This document shows, piece after piece, positions 19,232 to 29,181 of a stretch of 64,000 nt of DNA. This DNA is from an uncultured bacterium (GTDB lineage Bacteria > Bacteroidota > Bacteroidia > Bacteroidales > Bacteroidaceae). The number at the start of each line of letters is the position of its first letter. The stretch's first letter is position 1. Both the position numbers and the translations under genes were made by a program. The notes below the pieces were generated by a model, which was given only the letters and a program-made list of their open reading frames with translations, did not search any database and had not been told where the DNA came from. The DNA lies in contig CAJMQU010000017.1 of NCBI GenBank assembly GCA_905215555.1, forward strand, positions 1 through 64,000, read 5' to 3'.

Positions 19232-21958
19232 ATGAAAAACTGCACATCTCTCAAATTAGTCGTTATTTCCTTATTTTTATACTTCGGAAATAATTCACTC
19301 GGAGCATCCCCCGAAAAAAAATATGCACTCTCCTCTCCCGATGGAAAGTTGAAAGTGGAGATTACTGCCGGAAACGAACTGTCTTATCAGGTGATGCACA
19401 AAAACGATACAATTCTCTCTCATTCTAACATAGGATTAGTTCTGGCAGACGGAACTACAATAGGAAACAATCCTCAGGTGACAGGTATTAAAAGGAAAAA
19501 GATCAGGGATAATGTAGAGTCTCCTTTCTATCGCTTTAAAGAGTTCATAGCCACATGCAATGAACTCAACTTGAAGCTGAAAGGTGATTTCGGCGTTACC
19601 TTCCGCGCCTATGATGAAGGAGTGGCTTATCGTTTTTACACAACACAAAAGACAGAAGTAATCATCAAAGAGGAAGTGGCAGAATTTAACTTCAACCAGG
19701 ATTGCACAGCCTATCTTCCTTATACAACCAACGATAAGAAGCCAATGGCAATGGCTTTCCAGAATGTCTATGACGTTACTCCACTATCGAAAGCACAGCC
19801 GAAACTGGCTTTCTTGCCCGTAACCGTAGACTGTGGTAAAACCAAGCTGACGATATTGGAGTCTGACCTAGAAGCTTATCCGGGTATGTTTGTACAATCA
19901 CAAGGCGAAAAATATAGTTTAAAAGGAGTATTTGCTCCCTACCCCACCAAGACAGATTTCTATCCCTGGCGCAGACAGGAATATGTGACAGAGACAACCG
20001 ATTTCATTGCCCGCAGCAAAGGTGCCCGTCCTTATCCCTGGCGTGTGCTGGCTGTGACGGAAAAAGATACGGATATGCCCGTCAACAATCTGGTTTATGC
20101 ACTGGCATCCCCCAACCGCATAGGCGACACTTCCTGGATAAAAACCGGGAAAGTGGCTTGGGACTGGTGGAATGACTGGAATCTGAAAGGTGTCCCCTTC
20201 AAGGCAGGTATCAATATGGATACCTACAAATATTATATAGATTTCGCCAGCCGCAACGGCATCGAGTTTATTGTGCTCGATGAAGGCTGGTACGACCCCA
20301 AAAGCGGTGATATGCTGACCGTCATTCCTACACTGAACCTCCCGGAATTGATTGCTTACGGAAAGAAAAAAGGAGTGGAACTCATACTCTGGACAGTATT
20401 CAACGTACTCGACAACCAATTGGAAGCTGCTTGCAAGAAGTACTCCGACATGGGCATCAAAGGTTTCAAAGTCGACTTCCTCGACCGCGACGACCAGACA
20501 GCCGTTGAAATGGTATACCGCATTGCCAAAGCCACCGCCAAGCATAAACTGACGCTCGACCTCCACGGCATCTATAAACCGACAGGCATCAACCGTACTT
20601 ATCCGAACATCATCAACTTCGAAAGTCTGTTTGGCATGGAAGAAGTGAAATGGACGGACATTAAAAATAATATGCCGCTTTATGATGTCACTTTCCCCTA
20701 CATCCGTATGATGGCAGGTCCGGTAGACTACACTCCGGGAGCTATGCGTAATGCCACAAAAGCAGACTGGCGTGCCGTTTACTATACGCCAATGAGCATG
20801 GGAACCCGTTGTCATCAACTGGCCGCCTATATCGTGCATGATTCCCCCCTCACCATGCTGTGCGATGCACCGACAAATTATCTGAATGAACAGGAATGTG
20901 TAGATTTCATCACCTCCATTCCTGTAGAAACTGATTCTACTTTTATCGCCGCAGGCAAATTAGGAGAATACATTGTGACTGTTCGTAAGAAAGACATCAA
21001 CTGGTACATCGGCGGAATGACAAACTGGGATGAACGGGATGTAGAAATAGACTTCTCTTTCCTGCCAACAGATGCCCGTTACACCGCCACATTATTCACT
21101 GACGGCATCAACGCCAACAAACAGGCGGAAGATTACCGCACAGAAACGCTCACAATAGATAAAAACAGCCGGATGAAATTGCATTTAGCTTCGGGAGGAG
21201 GATTTGCAATGAAGCTCGAAGCCTGTCCGATACGCGGAACGGTGAGAGCAATACCCGAAGGAAAGAATATTCCTTCTTTCTATAAGAAATACATTGAAAC
21301 GGAAGGTTTATATGTCACTTCATCTGAACGGGTGAGCGACGAGGCATTGCTGAAAGCCTGTGATATTATCAGTCTGATGCTGGCTAAACGTCCTGACGTG
21401 AAAACACATATGGTGAAGATGGGTTGCCACGTGATGGTAATAGGGAAAGATGAAGCGACTTGCGACTTACCGGAGTTTGCCCATATCTGCAATTCTCCCG
21501 ACAGCATTGCTTACTGGAACTGGCGTGCCCGAGGTTTCGGAGGTGCACCGGAAGATGAGTTCTCCGCCAGTTGCGGAGAGGAGAACCTGCTGGCTTTGCC
21601 ACAGGATAAGTATACGGGTGAGAATATCCTGATTCATGAATTTGCACACCTGATACACATGGTAGGGATAGTTGGTGTAGAACCTGATTTCAATGACCGG
21701 CTGGAGGCTTTATGGAAAAACGCAGGCGAAAAAGGATTATGGGCAAATACTTATGCCTTAAGCAATAAAGAGGAATATTTTGCCGAATGTGTGCAGTCTT
21801 TCTTTAACTGTAATCGCTATGCCGAGCCTGCCAATGGAGTGCACAATTCCATGAACCGTCGTGTGAAGCTGAAAGCATACGACCCGGATATGTATAAGTT
21901 ACTGAAAGAGTACTTTTATGAGATAGAGATACCGATTAATAATGAAATACATAAATGA
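19232..21958 (+). CDS. GH97 retaining-type glycosidase fused to a C-terminal HExxH domain
   Basis: 908 residues with a signal peptide. GH97 N-domain about 30-280, TIM barrel about 280-560 (AWDWWNDWN, FIVLDEGWYDP), C-domain to about 665. Asp415 in KVDFLDRDD and Glu470 in FGMEEVKW fall where, as I recall, the retaining GH97 alpha-galactosidase BT1871 has its nucleophile and acid/base. The inverting-type base position has Gly (DLHG) rather than Glu. Retaining members include alpha-galactosidases and beta-L-arabinopyranosidases. Beyond residue 670 is an extra domain of about 220 residues with HEFAH (His802-His806) and EEYFAE (847-852), a gluzincin-like arrangement not part of ordinary GH97 enzymes. 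It is the first gene of the plus arm. Both activities are predictions. Confidence 0.88.
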   Translation: MKNCTSLKLVVISLFLYFGNNSLGASPEKKYALSSPDGKLKVEITAGNELSYQVMHKNDTILSHSNIGLVLADGTTIGNNPQVTGIKRKKIRDNVESPFYRFKEFIATCNELNLKLKGDFGVTFRAYDEGVAYRFYTTQKTEVIIKEEVAEFNFNQDCTAYLPYTTNDKKPMAMAFQNVYDVTPLSKAQPKLAFLPVTVDCGKTKLTILESDLEAYPGMFVQSQGEKYSLKGVFAPYPTKTDFYPWRRQEYVTETTDFIARSKGARPYPWRVLAVTEKDTDMPVNNLVYALASPNRIGDTSWIKTGKVAWDWWNDWNLKGVPFKAGINMDTYKYYIDFASRNGIEFIVLDEGWYDPKSGDMLTVIPTLNLPELIAYGKKKGVELILWTVFNVLDNQLEAACKKYSDMGIKGFKVDFLDRDDQTAVEMVYRIAKATAKHKLTLDLHGIYKPTGINRTYPNIINFESLFGMEEVKWTDIKNNMPLYDVTFPYIRMMAGPVDYTPGAMRNATKADWRAVYYTPMSMGTRCHQLAAYIVHDSPLTMLCDAPTNYLNEQECVDFITSIPVETDSTFIAAGKLGEYIVTVRKKDINWYIGGMTNWDERDVEIDFSFLPTDARYTATLFTDGINANKQAEDYRTETLTIDKNSRMKLHLASGGGFAMKLEACPIRGTVRAIPEGKNIPSFYKKYIETEGLYVTSSERVSDEALLKACDIISLMLAKRPDVKTHMVKMGCHVMVIGKDEATCDLPEFAHICNSPDSIAYWNWRARGFGGAPEDEFSASCGEENLLALPQDKYTGENILIHEFAHLIHMVGIVGVEPDFNDRLEALWKNAGEKGLWANTYALSNKEEYFAECVQSFFNCNRYAEPANGVHNSMNRRVKLKAYDPDMYKLLKEYFYEIEIPINNEIHK

Positions 21959-21991
21959 CCAGCGTAGCGCTGGAGCAAAGTTTGCTGCAGC
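21959..21991. repeat. Three abutting short palindromes between GH97 and GH43
   Basis: CCAGCGTAGCGCTGG (21959-21973), GCAAAGTTTGC (21975-21985) and GCTGCAGC (21984-21991) follow each other in a 68-bp spacer, starting immediately after the GH97 stop codon. They could form an mRNA 3' hairpin cluster or be a small extragenic palindrome. Confidence 0.6.
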
Positions 21992-22026
21992 GGTGCAAGT
22001 AATTTTTCAGATAATAAAGTAATAAT

Positions 22027-24429
22027 ATGAATAGAATCATCCTTTTAATCACTTCTCTTTTAATAGGAGTTGTCACTGCCTTCTCGCAGACCGATTTCAA
22101 TACCCCGGGCGCAGGTAATCCCGTCATCCCCGGATACTTTGCCGACCCTACTATAAAGAAGTTCGGTGACACTTATTATATGTATGCCACAACCGATGGT
22201 AGTGGTGCCGGCTTCGGCCCTGCCCAGGTGTGGACGAGCAAAGACTTCGTAAACTGGACCCTGATGCCCATGAACTGGCCCGACAGCCACTGGATATGGG
22301 CTCCCGACGTGATGCAGCACACCGATGGCAAGTATTACTATTTCTATTGCCAGCCCTGCAGCATCCATTGCGGAGTCAGTGAAACTCCCCGCGGTCCGTG
22401 GAAGAACATTCTGGGAGAAAGCGAAGCAGTCCTCATTCCGGACCGTTTTGTAACAAATGCCATCACACTGGACGGACAGACTTTTGTAGATGACGACGGT
22501 TCGGTATACATGTACTGGGGCACCTGGGGGATTTACAAAGGCTTCGGTTGCGGTGCCGGAAAACTGGCACCCGACTTGAAAAGTTTCACCGAAACCCGCC
22601 TCATCCCCAATACCGAAGCAACGGATTTCTTCGAAGCTCCCTTTGTCATCAAGCGGAATGGAACTTACTACTTCATGTATTCTTCCGGTTCCTGCCACGA
22701 CCATACCTACCGTGTGCAATATGCCACTGCGGACCAGCCTTTAGGTCCTTATAAATATGGCGGTTGCATCCTCGAAACCAATGCCAACGGCACCATTCAC
22801 GGCCCCGGACACCACAGCATCTTGCAGGAGGGCGACAACTACTATATCGTTTACCACCGTCACGACAATCCGCACTCCAACCGTGGCTTCCACCGCCAGC
22901 TTTGTATCGACCGCATGACATTCAATGCAGACGGGACGATTCAGAAAATCATCCCCACTCATGACGGCGTAGGCGCACTGGCTCCTTCCGTTGTTAAATC
23001 AACCAACCTCGCCTTTGGAAAAAGCGTGCGTGCCTCTTCCTCTTATGATGACAATTTCCGTCCCGAATATGCCGTAGATGATAACAACGGCACCTTGTGG
23101 CGTCCGCGCGGCATGGGACAGGAATGGATTGAAATAGACCTGGGACGTAGCCAACCGATACAAACCATCTGGACACAATTTGAATACGGCACACAGTTCT
23201 ATCAATATCTGATTGAAACTTCCACCGATGGAAAACGCTGGAATATCTTTGCCGATAAACGGAACAACCATCTGGCAGGCAGTCCGATGGTGGACTTCGG
23301 AAAAGCCAAAGCCCGCTACGTCCGCCTCACCTATACCGGTGGGCAAAAGAATGGTTTCGGCGGTGCCATCTGGAACATCAAAGTATTCTCCGGCATCGAA
23401 GCCTCCACCCCGCAGCAATGGCTCGGACTGACTGCCGCCGACTGGAATGGTCGCGAATGGCAAAACAACGAAGGGATGTTGGGAGGAGCTTTCACTCTCA
23501 AAGAAGGCGCAGCCCGCACCGGACGTATGGCCGGACGTGACGCCCTGATACTTGAACCGGGCACTACGCTGGAATTCCGTCATCCGCTGATTTCTCCTTC
23601 CAAAGAACATACAATTAGCGCGTTAGTTTATAGATTAGGTAGGTGGCAAAGCTACGAAGCGGAGTCCGCCCTCTCATCGGGTGTGATTTCGCTTCAAAGC
23701 GGAGCTGAACCTTTAATCATCACTAACCTCCGCTATTATAACTGGAAACAAGAACCTGCCGAACAAGCCTACGATGCCACCACGGATATTGTTCGTCTGC
23801 CGGCAGCCGACCAGCAAAAGCGCGGCCTGGTAGTGAGTATCACTGCCGATGACTTTGCAGCCGGAGACACCGTGCACTACTTCTCCAATCATGGAGTAGA
23901 CGGATACTTCGAAGCTCAACACGCGCCTTCTGTCATCCGAGAAGTGCAAAGCAAGAAGAGCTTCCATTTTGAAGGGCATCAGGTATTCCGTTCCAGTTTC
24001 TCACTCCCTGCAACCTTGCTGGACAATGCTCCCTATACATTGGAAGCTTGGATATTGAACGACTCCATCGCAGAAAACGAATGTGTGGCCGATTTCACGA
24101 CATCGCACGACGAACTGGAAAAGATTATGCTGGTAAACGGTACAGAACCGCGTTGCGGAGTTATCAACCACTACGGTTGGTATGAGGATGCCGGTTATAA
24201 AGATATGAAAACGCTGGAAAGCAAATGGCAACATGTCTATATCTGCTTTGACGGCCGGATGGAGCAGGTATATATAAATGGACAACTAATCAGCGAAAAA
24301 GATATCCAATTGCTGATAAAACCGTCACAATACGTAACTTTGGGGCAGAATGCAGAACGCAACTGGCCGTTCACGGGCTACCTGCATTCACTGAAACTCT
24401 GGGACGAATATATTCCGATGAAAAAATAA
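22027..24429 (+). CDS. GH43-family glycosidase with discoidin-like and LamG-like domains
   Basis: 800 residues with a cleavable signal peptide (ends near AFSQ). The five-bladed GH43 propeller covers about 30-320. The usual acidic triad regions are present: FADPTIKKFGDTYYMYA, WIWAPDVMQ and FFEAPFVIKRNGTYYFMYS. An F5/8 type C (CBM32-like) domain covers about 330-455 (FGKSVRASSSYDD, EWIEIDLG, ARYVRLTYTG), then a linker sandwich, then a LamG/concanavalin-like module about 640-795. GH43 enzymes are mostly alpha-L-arabinofuranosidases, beta-xylosidases or exo-galactanases; the subfamily was not determined. It is the second gene of the plus arm, 13 bp or so before the next gene. Confidence 0.9.
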   Translation: MNRIILLITSLLIGVVTAFSQTDFNTPGAGNPVIPGYFADPTIKKFGDTYYMYATTDGSGAGFGPAQVWTSKDFVNWTLMPMNWPDSHWIWAPDVMQHTDGKYYYFYCQPCSIHCGVSETPRGPWKNILGESEAVLIPDRFVTNAITLDGQTFVDDDGSVYMYWGTWGIYKGFGCGAGKLAPDLKSFTETRLIPNTEATDFFEAPFVIKRNGTYYFMYSSGSCHDHTYRVQYATADQPLGPYKYGGCILETNANGTIHGPGHHSILQEGDNYYIVYHRHDNPHSNRGFHRQLCIDRMTFNADGTIQKIIPTHDGVGALAPSVVKSTNLAFGKSVRASSSYDDNFRPEYAVDDNNGTLWRPRGMGQEWIEIDLGRSQPIQTIWTQFEYGTQFYQYLIETSTDGKRWNIFADKRNNHLAGSPMVDFGKAKARYVRLTYTGGQKNGFGGAIWNIKVFSGIEASTPQQWLGLTAADWNGREWQNNEGMLGGAFTLKEGAARTGRMAGRDALILEPGTTLEFRHPLISPSKEHTISALVYRLGRWQSYEAESALSSGVISLQSGAEPLIITNLRYYNWKQEPAEQAYDATTDIVRLPAADQQKRGLVVSITADDFAAGDTVHYFSNHGVDGYFEAQHAPSVIREVQSKKSFHFEGHQVFRSSFSLPATLLDNAPYTLEAWILNDSIAENECVADFTTSHDELEKIMLVNGTEPRCGVINHYGWYEDAGYKDMKTLESKWQHVYICFDGRMEQVYINGQLISEKDIQLLIKPSQYVTLGQNAERNWPFTGYLHSLKLWDEYIPMKK

Positions 24430-24451
24430 CACCATAAATAGAATGATAACC

Positions 24452-26857
24452 ATGAAGAAACTTTTAGTAAGCACTCTGATGCTTGCCACTGCAATAGGCG
24501 GTCAGGCACAAGTGAAAAATCAGTCGCACGGCTACCCCATTGACCCTGTGCCCTTCACTTCGGTAAAAGTAACCGACTCCTTTTGGGGGCAACGCCTCAA
24601 CGCAAGCCGTGAAGTAACCATTCCTCTTGCTTTCAGCAAATGCGAGGAAACAGGAAGATATCAGAACTTCGTCAACGCAGCGCATCCCAGCGATACGATA
24701 AAAGTCGGCGGACTGGCCTTTGATGATACGGACGTCTATAAAACCATTGAAGGCGCCAGCTACCTGTTGCAGACTTATCCGGACAAGAAACTGGCTAAGT
24801 ACATCGACAGTGTACTGGTGTTTGTGGCCGCCGCACAGGAACCCGACGGCTACCTCTACACCAGCCGCACCATGAACCCGAAGCATCCGCACGAATGGGC
24901 GGGAAGCAAGCGCTGGGAAAAAGTAGAAGACCTGAGTCACGAGTTCTATAATCTGGGACACATGGTGGAAGGCGCCATCGCCCACTATCAGGCAACCGGA
25001 AAGAAAAACTTCCTCAACATCGCCATCAAGTACGCCGATTGCGTATGTCGTGAGATAGGTACAGGCGAAGGGCAGCAAATCCGTGTTCCCGGACATCAGA
25101 TTGCCGAAATGGCACTTGCCAAACTTTATCTGGTCACCGGAGACAAGAAATACCTCGACCAGGCTAAATTCTTCCTCGACCAGCGCGGTTACACCAGCCG
25201 CACGGACGAATACAGTCAGGCACACAAACCCGTTGTCCAGCAGGATGAAGCCGTGGGACATGCCGTTCGCGCCGCTTATATGTACGCAGGAATGGCCGAC
25301 GTGGCAGCTCTCACCGGAGATACCGCCTACATTCATGCCATCGACCGCATCTGGGACAATATCGTCGGTAAGAAGTATTACATCACCGGCGGTATCGGAG
25401 CTACCGCTGCCGGAGAGGCTTTCGGTAAAAACTACGAGTTGCCCAATATGTCAGCCTATTGCGAGACTTGCGCAGCTATCGGCAATGTATATGTCAACTA
25501 CCGTCTGTTCTTGCTCCACGGCGAATCAAAGTATTATGATGTATTGGAACGTACCTTATATAACGGTTTGATTTCGGGCGTATCACTGGACGGCGGCGGT
25601 TTCTTCTACCCGAATCCGTTGGAGAGCATGGGACAACATCAACGCCAACCCTGGTTCGGCTGCGCTTGCTGCCCCTCTAATATCTGCCGTTTCATTCCGT
25701 CATTGCCGGGATATATCTATGCGGTGAAGGACAAAGATGTCTATGTTAACCTCTTCATGTCCAACACTTCGGACCTGAAAGTAGGCGGTAAGGCTGTCTC
25801 TATCGAACAAACAACGAAGTATCCCTGGAACGGAGACATCGCCATCGGTATTAAGAAGAACAATGCCGGGCAGTTCACTATGAAAGTACGCATCCCGGGA
25901 TGGGTACGGGGTCAGGTAGTTCCGAGCGACCTTTACACCTACAGCGACGGCAAGCGTCTGAAATATACGGTAGCCGTGAACGGAGAACCCGCACAAAGCG
26001 AACTGAAAGACGGCTACTTCTGCATCGACCGCCGTTGGAAGAAGGGTGACAAAGTAGAAATACACTTCAACATGGAACCACGCACCGTGAAAGCCAACAA
26101 TAAAGTGGAAGCCGACCGTGGACGCATTGCCGTGGAACGCGGCCCGATCGTGTATTGCGCTGAATGGCCGGATAACAACTTCGATATTTTCAGTGTATTC
26201 ATGAACCGCAACCCGAAGTTTGAAGTAGTGGAAAAGCCCGATTTACTGTATGGCATCAACCAACTGAAGACAGGGGCGCAGATTCTTGGATACGATGATC
26301 AGGGGCGTCTGACTACCACTGACGTGAATTTGACCCTGATTCCTTATTATGCATGGGCACACCGTGGTTCGGGAGCCATGCTCGTATGGTTACCGCAGGA
26401 ATTAAGCGCATCCCGCCCCACCATGCCCGCCACGCTGGCTTCGGAAAGCAAGATTGATGCTTCACACAAAGTAAAATCTATCTCTGCCATCAACGACCGC
26501 CTGGTGCCGAAAGATGAGAACGACCGCTCCATGCCTTACTATCACTGGTGGCCGAAACAGGGAAGCACCGAATGGATTTCATACGAATTCCCGGTAGAAG
26601 CAACCGTCAGCAGTGCTACCGTATATTGGTTTGACGATGCTCCCTGGGGTGGTTGCCGCGTACCGAAGAGCTGGAAGATTTATTATAAAGATGCACAAGG
26701 CGAATGGCAACCCGTCACCGGTGCCGACAAATACGGAGTTGAAAAAGGTACGGGAAATGTAGTTAACTTTGACCCGGTAAAAACAAAAGCCGTCAAACTG
26801 GAAATCAGACAGCCGGATAAATATTCATCAGGCTTATTTGAATGGGAAGTTAAGTAA
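24452..26857 (+). CDS. GH127/GH146-type beta-L-arabinofuranosidase
   Basis: 801 residues from the ATG at 24452 (MKKLLVSTLM); another ATG nine bases upstream is possible. The signal peptide ends at GGQAQ, so this copy is periplasmic rather than a lipoprotein. It is the same clan as the enzyme at 16241-18676 but clearly a different paralogue. AYCETCAAI near residue 335 and FGCACCPSN near 405 hold the catalytic Glu and zinc/nucleophile Cys residues. The C-terminal 130 residues form a discoidin-like sandwich (VYWFDDAPWGGCRVPKSWKIYYKD). From memory it looks closer to the GH146 enzyme BT0349 type. With the lipoprotein paralogue it suggests sequential removal of beta-arabinofuranose outside and inside the cell. 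Confidence 0.88.
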   Translation: MKKLLVSTLMLATAIGGQAQVKNQSHGYPIDPVPFTSVKVTDSFWGQRLNASREVTIPLAFSKCEETGRYQNFVNAAHPSDTIKVGGLAFDDTDVYKTIEGASYLLQTYPDKKLAKYIDSVLVFVAAAQEPDGYLYTSRTMNPKHPHEWAGSKRWEKVEDLSHEFYNLGHMVEGAIAHYQATGKKNFLNIAIKYADCVCREIGTGEGQQIRVPGHQIAEMALAKLYLVTGDKKYLDQAKFFLDQRGYTSRTDEYSQAHKPVVQQDEAVGHAVRAAYMYAGMADVAALTGDTAYIHAIDRIWDNIVGKKYYITGGIGATAAGEAFGKNYELPNMSAYCETCAAIGNVYVNYRLFLLHGESKYYDVLERTLYNGLISGVSLDGGGFFYPNPLESMGQHQRQPWFGCACCPSNICRFIPSLPGYIYAVKDKDVYVNLFMSNTSDLKVGGKAVSIEQTTKYPWNGDIAIGIKKNNAGQFTMKVRIPGWVRGQVVPSDLYTYSDGKRLKYTVAVNGEPAQSELKDGYFCIDRRWKKGDKVEIHFNMEPRTVKANNKVEADRGRIAVERGPIVYCAEWPDNNFDIFSVFMNRNPKFEVVEKPDLLYGINQLKTGAQILGYDDQGRLTTTDVNLTLIPYYAWAHRGSGAMLVWLPQELSASRPTMPATLASESKIDASHKVKSISAINDRLVPKDENDRSMPYYHWWPKQGSTEWISYEFPVEATVSSATVYWFDDAPWGGCRVPKSWKIYYKDAQGEWQPVTGADKYGVEKGTGNVVNFDPVKTKAVKLEIRQPDKYSSGLFEWEVK

Positions 26858-26868
26858 AGATTAGGTAT

Positions 26869-29115
26869 ATGAAAATGGTTAGATTAGGTTTGTCAGTAGC
26901 CATGCTCCTTTGCGGGGGCATGGCTATTGCCCAAGGTACGGTAGAGGATTACAACCGTGCCTATTCATTGAGAGAGAAGTTCAGCGCAAACAAGGTATTC
27001 TACTCCAATGTCACACCAGCGTGGATAGAAGGTACACATCAGTTCTGGTATGTGCGCAATACACCGGAAGGACGTATGTATGTATCGGTGAATGCAGACA
27101 AAAAAGGGAGAAAAGAGTTGTTCGACCATAGCCGCCTGGCTGACGCACTTACCAAAGCATCCGGCAAAGAAGTGAAATCTTCCGCCATCAATCTGGAGCG
27201 ACTGCATGTAAACAAGAGTCTGGACACACTCCGCTTTGTTTTCAATAACCAGCGATGGATGTATGCCACCCGGAAAAACCAGTTGGCAAACGAAGGCAGC
27301 CTCCCCGCTCCCCAAAAGCAGAAACACTGGATGGAACGGGATGATGAGAAGACTGCCAATCCTATTCCTTCACCTGACGGTAAGTACACGGCATTCATCA
27401 AGAATCATAATGTATACGTGAAAGAGGTTGCCACAGGGAAAGAAAGACAGTTGAGTATAGACGGCACACTGAGCAATTATTATTCAGCCTATATCCGCTG
27501 GTCACCGGACAGCAAGAAAGTGGCTTCCTGCAAGATACGTCCGGTTGAGAAGCGTTATGTATATTACGTGGAGTCTTCTCCAACGGACCAACTGCAACCT
27601 AAGCTCCACAAACAGGAGTATGCCAAACCGGGAGATGAACTCCCATTTAAGGTGCCTTGCATCTACGAAGTGGAGACAGGACGCAGTATTATCCCTTCCA
27701 CTGATTTGTTTGCCCAACAATATGAGATATACGGCCCCGAATGGAACCCGGACAGCCGTGCCGTAACCTTCGAGTACAATCAGCGCGGGCATCAGGTGTA
27801 CAGGGTACTGGAACTTTCGGTAGAAACCGGCAAGGTACGTCCACTGATAGAGGAAAGCAGTGATAAATACGTAAACTACACCCGCCATTTCCGCCATGAC
27901 CTGAGGGACAACAAGCATATCATCTGGATGAGCGAACGCGACAACTGGAACCATCTCTACATGTACGACCGCACCACTGCGCAGCCCGTCCACCAAATCA
28001 CCAAAGGCGAATGGTATGTGCGCGAAGTGCTTCGTGTGGATGAAGACAGTCGGCAGATTTACTTCTCCGCAAATGGTGTGCAACCCGGTGAAGACCCTTA
28101 TCTCATCCGCTATTACCGCATCGGCTTCGACGGGAAAGACTTGGTTTGCCTTACTCCGGAAGAAGGAATGCACCGTGCCTGGTTCTCGGGAGATATGAAT
28201 TATCTGGTAGACGTTTACTCTATGGTAGACAAAGCTCCTGTAGCCGTGCTGCGCAGCGCCAAAGATGGCAAAGTAGTAATGCCATTGGAGACTGCCGACA
28301 TCAGCCGCCTGATAGCCGAAGGCTGGAAAGCACCGGAAGTGTTTACCGCCAAAGGGCGTGACGGCAAAACGGATATGTGGGGACTGATTATCCGTCCCAC
28401 TAACTTCGACCCGAACAAGAAGTATCCGGTTATCGAGTACATTTACCAAGGTCCCGGCGACCAGTATGTACCCAAGACTTTCATTCCGTACAACTGGTAC
28501 ATGACTTCCCTTTCCGAACTCGGCTTTATCGTTGTTATGGTGGATGGAATGGGAACTTCTTTCCGTTCACGCGAATTTGAAAATGTATGTTATAAGAATC
28601 TGAAAGATGCAGGACTACCCGACCATATAGCCTGGATTAAAGCTGCCGGAGAGAAGTATCCGTATATGGACATCGACCGTGTCGGCATCTATGGCTGTTC
28701 CGCCGGCGGACAGGAGTCAACAAATGCTGTATTGCTATATCCCGACTTTTATAAAGCCGCCTACTCCGCTTGTGGCTGCCACGATAACCGCATGGATAAA
28801 ATTTGGTGGAATGAGCTTTGGCTGGGGTATCCCATAGGAGATCAATACAAAGAAGGTTCGAATGTAGAAAACGCCCATTTACTGAGCCGCCCCCTGATGC
28901 TGGTGGTCGGTGAACTGGACGACAATGTAGACCCAGCCTCAACCATGCAGGTAGTAAATGCTTTGATTAAGGCGAACAAGGATTTTGAACTGGTAGTTAT
29001 CCCCGGCGCACATCATACGATGGGAGAAGATTTCGGGGAACATAAGCGGTATGATTTCTTTGTAAGACATCTGATAGGGGGAAACCCGCCAAAGTGGGAT
29101 GAGGTGAAGAAGTAA
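26869..29115 (+). CDS. S9B family peptidase (dipeptidyl-peptidase IV-like)
   Basis: 748 residues with a signal peptide (CGGMAIAQG). The N-terminal eight-bladed propeller (DPPIV_N) covers about 90-490, with motifs such as NPIPSPDGKYTAF and YIRWSPDSKKVA; the S9 hydrolase domain covers about 530-740. Ser611 in GIYGCSAGGQ, an Asp in LDDNVDP near 685 and a His in GAHHTMG near 715 form the triad. The Tyr oxyanion/S1 region typical of DPP IV is present as YIYQGPGDQYV. Family members cleave dipeptides, often after Pro or Ala. It lies 11 bp after the GH127/146 gene as the last gene of the plus arm, so it is an integral part of the locus. Confidence 0.9.
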   Translation: MKMVRLGLSVAMLLCGGMAIAQGTVEDYNRAYSLREKFSANKVFYSNVTPAWIEGTHQFWYVRNTPEGRMYVSVNADKKGRKELFDHSRLADALTKASGKEVKSSAINLERLHVNKSLDTLRFVFNNQRWMYATRKNQLANEGSLPAPQKQKHWMERDDEKTANPIPSPDGKYTAFIKNHNVYVKEVATGKERQLSIDGTLSNYYSAYIRWSPDSKKVASCKIRPVEKRYVYYVESSPTDQLQPKLHKQEYAKPGDELPFKVPCIYEVETGRSIIPSTDLFAQQYEIYGPEWNPDSRAVTFEYNQRGHQVYRVLELSVETGKVRPLIEESSDKYVNYTRHFRHDLRDNKHIIWMSERDNWNHLYMYDRTTAQPVHQITKGEWYVREVLRVDEDSRQIYFSANGVQPGEDPYLIRYYRIGFDGKDLVCLTPEEGMHRAWFSGDMNYLVDVYSMVDKAPVAVLRSAKDGKVVMPLETADISRLIAEGWKAPEVFTAKGRDGKTDMWGLIIRPTNFDPNKKYPVIEYIYQGPGDQYVPKTFIPYNWYMTSLSELGFIVVMVDGMGTSFRSREFENVCYKNLKDAGLPDHIAWIKAAGEKYPYMDIDRVGIYGCSAGGQESTNAVLLYPDFYKAAYSACGCHDNRMDKIWWNELWLGYPIGDQYKEGSNVENAHLLSRPLMLVVGELDDNVDPASTMQVVNALIKANKDFELVVIPGAHHTMGEDFGEHKRYDFFVRHLIGGNPPKWDEVKK

Positions 29116-29118
29116 TAG

Positions 29119-29162
29119 AGTGGTAAGGTGATAGAGTGCTTATCACTTTTCACCTTACCACT
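29119..29162. terminator. Bidirectional hairpin between convergent S9 peptidase and kinase genes
   Basis: AGTGGTAAGGTGA (29119-29131) pairs with TCACCTTACCACT (29150-29162). It fills the gap between the stop codons of two convergent genes and would serve both transcripts. No long T run is present. Confidence 0.7.
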
Positions 29163-29181
29163 TTATCATTCTATCACTCCC

